From: Chinchilla lanigera
Lineage: Eukaryota; Chordata; Mammalia; Rodentia; Chinchillidae
Length of the DNA stretch: 64,000 nucleotides
Assembly (NCBI RefSeq): GCF_000276665.1
Contig: NW_004955428.1
Location: forward strand, 25,329,820 to 25,393,819
Direction of reading: 5' to 3'
Position 1 is the stretch's first letter, and each line of letters opens with the position of its first letter. Below are positions 56,905 to 64,000 of the stretch, in pieces. The notes beneath the pieces were generated by a model, which saw nothing but the letters and a program-made list of their open reading frames with translations, was not told the DNA's origin and made no database searches. The translations under genes and the position numbers were made by a program.

Positions 56905-58756
56905 ATTGAGCACCTGCTCAATGATCATTCAGTATTGAGCACCTGTTCTTACTAGCTACTAACTTAAGTACTAAGGAATATATTAATTGGCAAACAGTAC
57001 AAAAAGTCCTGTTCTACTATTTATAATCCAGTGCAAGGAGACACAAATAAGTAAAATACATAGTATACTCCATAAAGGAATTTAAGGCAAGAGAAAGAAT
57101 ATAGAGTCATAGGCACAGAGAGGGCAATAGTATGGAGGTCAGGAAAGGAGGTCAATAAAGGAGGCAAGAGGGGACACAGTAAACCCATAGCCCTGTGATA
57201 GGATCACCTCTGGTGTTTCCTTGCACCTTTAAGAGGGCAGCGCTGCCAGGCTGGACCAGAGAGCAGGCAGGGAGGGTAAGAGGAAGTGGAGTCAAAGCAA
57301 TTACACAAGCCAGGTCTGTTGTGTGATGCAGATCAAGGCAAGGGCTTTCCCCTCAGTGAGACGTGAGCCTCTAGGGATCTTAGCTCACAAGAGAGACTTC
57401 AGATAATTTAAATCGTAACAATTGCTTTAGTGGCTATGTCAAGGATCATCATAGACTTAAGAGTTTCAGCAGGAAGACTTGTTAAAGAGCCCCTTACATT
57501 GACCTGTATGAGAAACAGTGGGGTGTGAAGTGATAGGAAGGGTGGATTCTAAGTATATGCCACAGATACACCCCATGAGAGTGTTTGATGCACACCAAAT
57601 GGGATAGGAAGAAAGGGAAGCACAGAGGACATTCATTCAACTATTAGCAAAAAAAAAAAAAAAAGTGCTTGCTCAAGCATTACGACTGGTCATAAGTGTG
57701 ATGATTACATTCTGAATTCTGAAGCCCACCAAAGAATAATAGGCTTTGTTTCTCTCTCCTTAACCTGACTCTTGTTTTATAGTTTGAGGGGCTGTGGTTA
57801 TGGCTATGTCTTTTCATTAGCATAGTAGATGGGTCTTAGTAGTTGAGTCTGTATTTGATTTCTGACTCAGCCACTTACTAAGAATTCAAAAGAAGACAGT
57901 GGAAGTGTGGGCTCAGGGCGCTTGTCTGGCCTCGGGGCTGTTCCACGGTGGCATTGACTGCATGACTTTGCTGTTCTCCTCACCTTTCCACCTGAGGCTC
58001 ATGGTCACGGTTGGGGAGGAGAAAAAAACCAATGAGGAGATCTGATATACAAAACATGAAATTCCAGCTTCCATTAAAATGCAGATACTGCTACTTCAGA
58101 GGGGTGGCTGTGTTAAATGTGAAATTGTCCACTTGCACACATTGCTTCCTTTGTTGTGGATTCAGAATCCATATAGTAATTACTGGTTGGCTGTGCATCT
58201 GAGTGATACTTGAGAGTTATGATTTTTAGAGATTTACTTCTGGCATGATTTTTTAAAATGAGCAACATCCTTTTGTTTCTTATTTGAAAATGGCTAAAAA
58301 TGTTATCATTTGCTTTTATTTTTAGAAAATACTCTCTCCCCTCTCTCTCTCGCTTTCTCTGTCTTCTTAAACTTTCCCACATGGTGATCTTTCCTTTGTT
58401 CACCAGGAGCAAAACCCTTGTTGAATAACTGATGAACCCCACTGAGAAAATTGTATCACTGCTGTCTTTGGGTGTGGTTTTTTGGGCCCAAGTTAACAGC
58501 TGTGCAGACATTGAGAAAATTTACATTGAGATAAGTATCTGTTGCAATAAATTCACCATAGTTGCCACACCTAGTTTGGAAATCAAGATGCCCAACCTTT
58601 GCCCAGTATAGCATATTATCCAAAATATTCTCTTTCTTAGATTTTAAGGACAAGCACTGTAAAAGTCTCCCTTTGATGCCAAAGAATATTTTTCCTTACT
58701 TTCTTAAAGAATGCTGAGTCTAAGACATCATATACAATTTCAAATCCCTCTATTTG

Positions 58757-58942
58757 TGTTTTGTATTCTGGTGATTGAACCCAGGGCCTTTTCACAGAGC
58801 TACAACTCCAACCCTTCATGTTTTATTTTGAGACAGGGTCTCACCAAGCTACTAAATTGCTTAGGCTAGGCTTGAACTGGTGACCCTCCTACCTCAGCCC
58901 TCCAGAGTCCTGGAATTAAAGGCATGCACACCATACCTGGCT
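58757..58942 (-). mobile_element. B1-ID composite SINE
   Basis: On the minus strand: a B1 part (agccaggtatggtgtgcatg, ..., gagaccctgtctcaaaataa) is followed by an ID-derived part (gttggagttgtagctctgtg, ggccctgggttcaatcacca). The order B1 then ID is the known composite family of squirrel-related rodents, dormice and beavers. Confidence 0.88.
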
Positions 58943-61182
58943 CCCTCCCTGTGAAGTTCTAAAAATTGATCTTTTGTCAGCGGGTTTTTCTTAATCTTAA
59001 ATTCCTTGATTTTAAATCTGTGTGAAACTTCATGCAAGCTGTGATCACTTGTCATGGAACTGTTATTTCACTTCACTGGGCAGGAGCCTGCTCTACGCCT
59101 GAATGTCACACTCCTGCAATCTACACGGAACAGCACTGGGGTCTCTTTCCCTCAGTGCTTATTTTTAACTTACAGAAGCTGGCAGATTCACATATGTTTT
59201 CCTGCCATTGGTAAACTGCCTTATTTCATTGTTGGACTTAAGACTTCTTCTATGATTTACACATACATTTTCAGTGTGGAACTTTTCACTCAACTGACTT
59301 CTTTGAAAAAATGACCTGGTATATAAAATAGACAAAAGCAGAGCTGCTGGAAAAGTTCCGGCACCACCCATTTCCTGCCAGGGGGCACAGGGCACTTCTG
59401 CCCAAGCTGTGGGGCTGCTGTCTCATCATATGAAATGCTCAGGCCTCAATCCACTCTGAGGATTCTTGTCCACCCCATCAAGGAAGATAAATTGCTGACT
59501 TAATGAAACAAATGAGTGCCATGTTGATAATGTCATTGTGCTCAAAAGACAGACATCATGTCAAAAAATATAACATGGTTGACTCAACAACCAGAGCAAA
59601 AAAAGTCACTCAATTCTTAAATAAATGCTTTGACTATATTCTTTCACAAAGCATGGCTTTCATTCTGGACCCTATACCAGAATGAAGTACAGCTGCTAAG
59701 AAGGTGCAGTTCAGTAATAATAATTTTAAGGCATTATCATGCTACCATGGAGATGTCAAGGTGCAGGGAGGTATGTGGGAAATAATAGTGAACCAACAAT
59801 TTCTGGAAAGTACAAAAGATTTTGTAGATAATGTCAGACTTTCAGGTCTTTCTCTTGTCATAAAGTAGCACTTCAGTAACCCAGTGTGAGGAAAGAGTCC
59901 AAGGAAACTTTTATTAAATGGCTAAGTTATACATACACAAGGGTATTACAAAACAGATGTAGAAAATTACCACTAGAATTGTTCTCCATTCATGTGTATT
60001 TTGTGAAATGCTTATTGCTATTGATTCTCAGTTCCTCACTTTTCACATTATTGCCTCCTTATTATGTTATCAGTATCTCATTATCATTTCTCTAACCCTA
60101 CAACATAGAAATTATCAGTAAGTGATTGGGTTTGAGAAGAAAAGAATATTGATAACAATAAGAATGGAAAAGAGAACAAAAATTCAAGAGACAGTGATAG
60201 GAGGAACATGACTTAATGTTCCGATGAACATATGCTTCAAATGGAGGAAAACTTCCAGTAAAAGTTCTGTTTGGATGGCTGGTAGATCACAGTAACATGA
60301 ATCAAAATAGGCAGTAGCCAAAATACAAGGTATTATTCTGACTTTACGGCATAATTTCATGCCATCTTTCAGAAACCAAATACCATGTGACAGTACCCAC
60401 AGTGCAAACATTCTGATGAAACAGCTAATCCCATGTTTGCTTGAGTTGCCAAAGCATCTTTAAAAATCATATTAAATTAACATGAAATAAAGCAGTGACT
60501 ACCTGTGAAATTTTGGTTTAAATGCTACACATGATCATTGTAACGTTTTAAAATAAAAAATGATAGATCAGAGGCTCTCCTAATAACTATAAATTAAAAA
60601 ATAAACATGAAAGCCATGAAGTACTATTTCTCTCTTCCCCCAGTGCCTCCTAACAGCTAAAAATTCCATCTCCCTTGACACTGGGAAATTGTTCACAGGT
60701 TTACATAGGTCCCTGAGGTTCAAATAGCTAAGTGCTCAGAGTGTTTTATTAGTTTATTATGACTCATGTTTGGCCAGATGACTCAATATTAGGGAATTTG
60801 AGTCCTGAAGTCATAATGAGTCCATGCATTTGAAACATTAAACAGAAGATTTTTGAAAGGAAATGTCATGCATATTTAGAGGCAGAGCTGCTAACGAGAC
60901 AGAACATTGGTCTAGGGGCACAGAAATTTTTTCCTTCCACAATGTGTTGCTGGATTGCAGGGTTTATGTTCTGTGTGAGCCGTTCAGGAAAGAATCCATA
61001 GCAACAAAAGGCACATTACTTAATTTCTCAAGACTGGCCTAAAAAGAAATGTTCTCTTCAGACAATTCTAGTTCTTGAAATTTTTTATTGTGGTTTTAAT
61101 TTCAATTTAAGGAGAAAGATCATTTCTATCACCCTACTCATAAAAAACAAATAGCTTTGATTCTAGAGGATTATCAAAAGGG

Positions 61183-61345
61183 CTGGTGGTGCATCCCTGT
61201 AATCCTAGTACTGTGGGAGGCTGAAGCAAGAGGATTACAAATTCAAACTCAGCCTGGGCCTTTCAGCAACTTGGTGAGACCCTGTCTCAAAATAATATTA
61301 AAAGAATAAAGGACTGAGGAGGCTGTAGCTCAGTAGGAAGGAAGA
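61183..61345 (+). mobile_element. B1-ID composite SINE
   Basis: B1 part (gctggtggtgcatccctgta, atcctagtactgtgggaggc, ttggtgagaccctgtctcaa), an AT-rich link and a truncated ID part (ggctgtagctcagtaggaag). Confidence 0.85.
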
Positions 61346-61402
61346 TGGAAGGGAGAGAGGGAGGAAGGGGGAACAGGGAGGGAGGGAGAGGGAAGGGAAA
61401 AA
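61336..61402 (+). repeat. Purine-rich (GGAA/GGGA) tract
   Basis: Almost pure purine next to the SINE end. The minus-strand frames here are by-products. Confidence 0.85.
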
Positions 61403-62765
61403 ATGGAAAGAAAGTTTGGTGGTGGGGTAGAAATGGTAAGAGGTGTAACTGGTAGGAGGGATTTGGTCATGAAACAAAAAAGAGAGCAATTCTGTAGTAA
61501 GTTAAAAAGTAGTCTCTTCAAAAGCAGAGTATTTTCAAGATAGACAGGCTTGAAGGTATGGATGAAGGCAAATTAGAACATGTAAGGTAAATCGTGGAAA
61601 GCAAAAGATGAAAGAAATGAAAAAACACTCTTCTCAGCCTATTTGAAATGTGCTTGTCCTTGAAGCACCACATCAATACAGTGTCCTACTCCAGATCCTT
61701 GTGCCTTAAAATATATTGCATGTACCTGTGGATGTAGGTAACTGCTAAGGACAAAATATTAAAGTTACTATCCATAGAGAAAAAAGTAGACAATCCATGA
61801 TGTAAGGACCTGGTGCTTATCAAAGCTAAGAGTTCAAAGATCTTCTATGATTCTCATGTGTCTGATATGGGGAACACAATACAAATAGAAAAATAATGTA
61901 GTCCTTAATTTTTGTACACCCAGGTAAATATTAGACCACATCTTGTCTACAGTCATGAAACTGATGACAGTGTGCTGCTGGTATTGCACATAATTTCTTA
62001 ACCCCAATTTTTCTTCTATACCTCATTCATCAAGTAGACTGGATTTTTATAGGGCAACACTTTATGCTCAAGAACATTCATAAGATGGCCAGTTTTTCTT
62101 CTTTTTTACCAGATTGTCTAACGCCAAGTTGCACCAGCAGGTCTGGTGTTCAGCTTGATTTTCGATGGTACACTTGGAAAAGTGTGATTGGAGGAAGTAG
62201 TCTCTCTTCTGGCAGTAGCAACAGCTGGATAGCATCCCTAATTAGATTGCAGGCAAAATAAGGCTGCATTTATAATTTTCCATATGCTGGGTTACAGTCT
62301 CTTTCCAAAAGGTTCTCAAAAACAACATGCAAATTTAAAAAGATTTGCCACACTTATATATGCCACTCAATATGAAGTTGTTTTTCTTGAGCATCTCAGC
62401 ATGGAACATAGAATAGTAATCACAAAAACTTTAACTTAGAAGATGCTAACAGACAGGATGTCCTAGGTCTCTGTGCTTGTGCTGTTAGTCACTTATTCAT
62501 AAATATTTCAAGACTGCATTGCATCATGAAATAGAGAGGTATCTCAGCTTTATACATGAAATTCTAGCTCACTTTTAAGTTTTTCCTCACATAAGCAATT
62601 TGTAGTCTTTCTTGCAAGTTAGTTACTTTTTAAACAACTGAAACACAAAAGAAGCAAATCGCTGTGCTCAACAGACAAATGAATCATCCCCTTGGAATCA
62701 GAAAGCCCACTTTGCACACTTGTGGTTGTTTTCCTGTGCTCGTGATTTTACAGTGAAAGCTTTCC

Positions 62766-63502
62766 ATCTGTTCCAATTTTCTGTTAGGTTTTTCTCATGA
62801 GTGAGTGCTGGACTTCATTAAAAACTTTTTCTGCATCTATTGAGATGATCATGTGATTTTTTTTACTCTGGCTCTGTGATATGGTATATTACATTTATTG
62901 ATCTGCATCTGTTGAACCACCCCTGTACTCCTGGGATAAATACCACCTGCTCATGGTATATAATCTTGGTGATTTGTTGAATTCTTTTTGCTAGTAACTT
63001 ATTGGGGATTTTTGCATCTATGTTCACTAGAGAAATGGGTCTGTAGTTCTCTTTTTTGGTTTGGTCTTACTCTGGCTTTGGTATCAAGGTACTAGTTGCC
63101 TCCAGGAATGAGTTAGGAAGTTTTGCTTCCATTTCAATTTCATTAAAGAGTTTGAAGAATATTGGCGTTAAGTCTTCTCTAAATTTCTTGTAGAATTGAG
63201 GAGTGAATTCATCAGGATCTGGGCTTTTCTTTGTTGGTAAGGTTTTAATTACATTTTCAATCTCCTTAACTGATATAGGATTAATTAGAATTTGTATACT
63301 TTTTGATTCAATTTATGTAATTCATATGTATCTAGGAATCTGTCTGTTTCTTCTATGGTTTCCATCTTATGACAGGAAAGTTTTTCAAAGTAGTACTGAT
63401 GAACTTCTGAATTTCCACAGAATCTGTAGTGCTTTCACCCTTCATTCCTCAATGCATGAATTTGAGTCTTTTCTTTCTTTTTTTCTGATAAAGCTGGCTA
63501 AA
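62766..63502 (-). mobile_element. L1 ORF2 fragment (reverse transcriptase region)
   Basis: The segment aligns with the L1 at 158-900: ctcatgagtgagtgctgg versus gtcatgaatgactgttgg, ttagttctcttttttgg-type block, and caatgcatgaatttgagtct. It covers the front part of the reverse transcriptase. Both ends are internal to L1, and no 3' UTR or A-tail is seen. A purine-rich run (63505-63560) follows. Confidence 0.88.
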
Positions 63503-64000
63503 GAAAGCAAGGAGAGAGAGAAAGAAAGAAGGAAGGAAATAAAGGAAAGAGGAGAAAGATTGATCAGAAATCCTAATGAGTTATGTTTATTGAAGATCTA
63601 ACTTTTGAGGAAGTGCATAACAAGCAGAGATGGAAAAGCCCAGATGACCAGGCTGTAACAAAGAGGAATGCGTGGCAAGGACAGCAGGAATGAAAAATAG
63701 AACTCTGTCACAAAGTGTCACAGAGAATGCCAGTGGGTCGGACAGAACTGTGGAGAGTATGTTAGAAAACCTGAAATGGAAAACAAAGTAGTTGACATAG
63801 TCTTAGAAAGAAAAGTGTATTTCTTGTCCACATACAGACTTAAAAGTACCTATTATGAGTATTCAAAAAATGTGTCCATAACAAAATATTTTATTTGTGT
63901 TTACAGAGGAAATCAGTATTTGTACACAGCTTGAAAGGTAATTGAGGGGTCATAGTGGTTCAGTATTAGTGCTTGACCTACTGTATCATAAATGGTTCAC

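Larger units (their letters stand above)
44302..64000 (+). other. ARSJ: ARSJ intron 1 (left part)
   Basis: No second ARSJ exon is seen: I found no sequence coding for the expected continuation of the sulfatase domain. The intron is AT-rich, and holds the repeats listed below. Stretches where I see nothing certain: 44310-46556, 49011-50894, 53317-55119, 55916-56548, 56905-58756, 58943-61182, 61403-62765 and 63503-64000. About 56900-57560 has an old-repeat look without family assignment. Confidence 0.85.

Overview
This is mammalian nuclear DNA, most likely from a rodent outside the mouse/rat family. The evidence is the mix of repeats: tRNA-Ala-derived ID SINEs with target-site duplications, 7SL-derived B1 monomers, B1-ID composite SINEs of the kind described in squirrel-related rodents, dormice and beavers, many MaLR/ERVL-type LTRs, rodent-style L1s with repeated 5' UTR units, and a background of old MIR, L2, MER5 and mariner copies. 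I cannot name the species from sequence alone.

Only one protein-coding gene is supported: the first exon of arylsulfatase J (ARSJ), + strand, CDS 43994-44301, inside a CpG island (about 43050-44180). The exon carries the signal peptide, the first metal-binding aspartates of the sulfatase fold and the CTPSR motif whose cysteine becomes formylglycine. It ends at a consensus splice donor at 44302. The rest of the protein must lie beyond the right edge, so 44302-64000 is first-intron sequence. Everything to the left of the CpG island is upstream intergenic DNA with no supported gene.

Layout. 1-3705: the end of one L1 abutting the 5' half of an oppositely oriented L1. 4950-7740: MaLR-type LTR elements. 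7773-14062: a full-length but dead L1 with a perfect 15-bp target duplication, itself hosting an ID SINE and a second L1 with a twin-primed inversion, each with its own duplication. 15863-16160: an L1 tail running into an assembly gap. 16.9-22 kb: B1, old repeats and two young ID copies. 22.9-26.6 kb: dense LTR cluster. 28.7-31 kb: more LTRs. 33.4-34.5 kb: a palindromic mariner remnant plus an old L1. 36-41.7 kb: MIR, LTR, MER5, L2 and ID copies. 42.5-42.7 kb: a polypurine microsatellite just before the ARSJ CpG island. Intron: a second palindromic mariner, an old antisense L1, MIR/L2/MER5 copies, two B1-ID SINEs and an L1 fragment near 63 kb.

I found no convincing previously undescribed biological system. 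The items most worth a second look are the altered ARSJ N-terminal coding region (an upstream start now out of frame, forming a short uORF), the two palindromic mariner derivatives, the datable nest of retroelements with intact duplications, the two different repeated L1 5' UTR types, and a 203-codon open frame inside the intron. Repeat family names come from recognition by eye; old-repeat boundaries are approximate.
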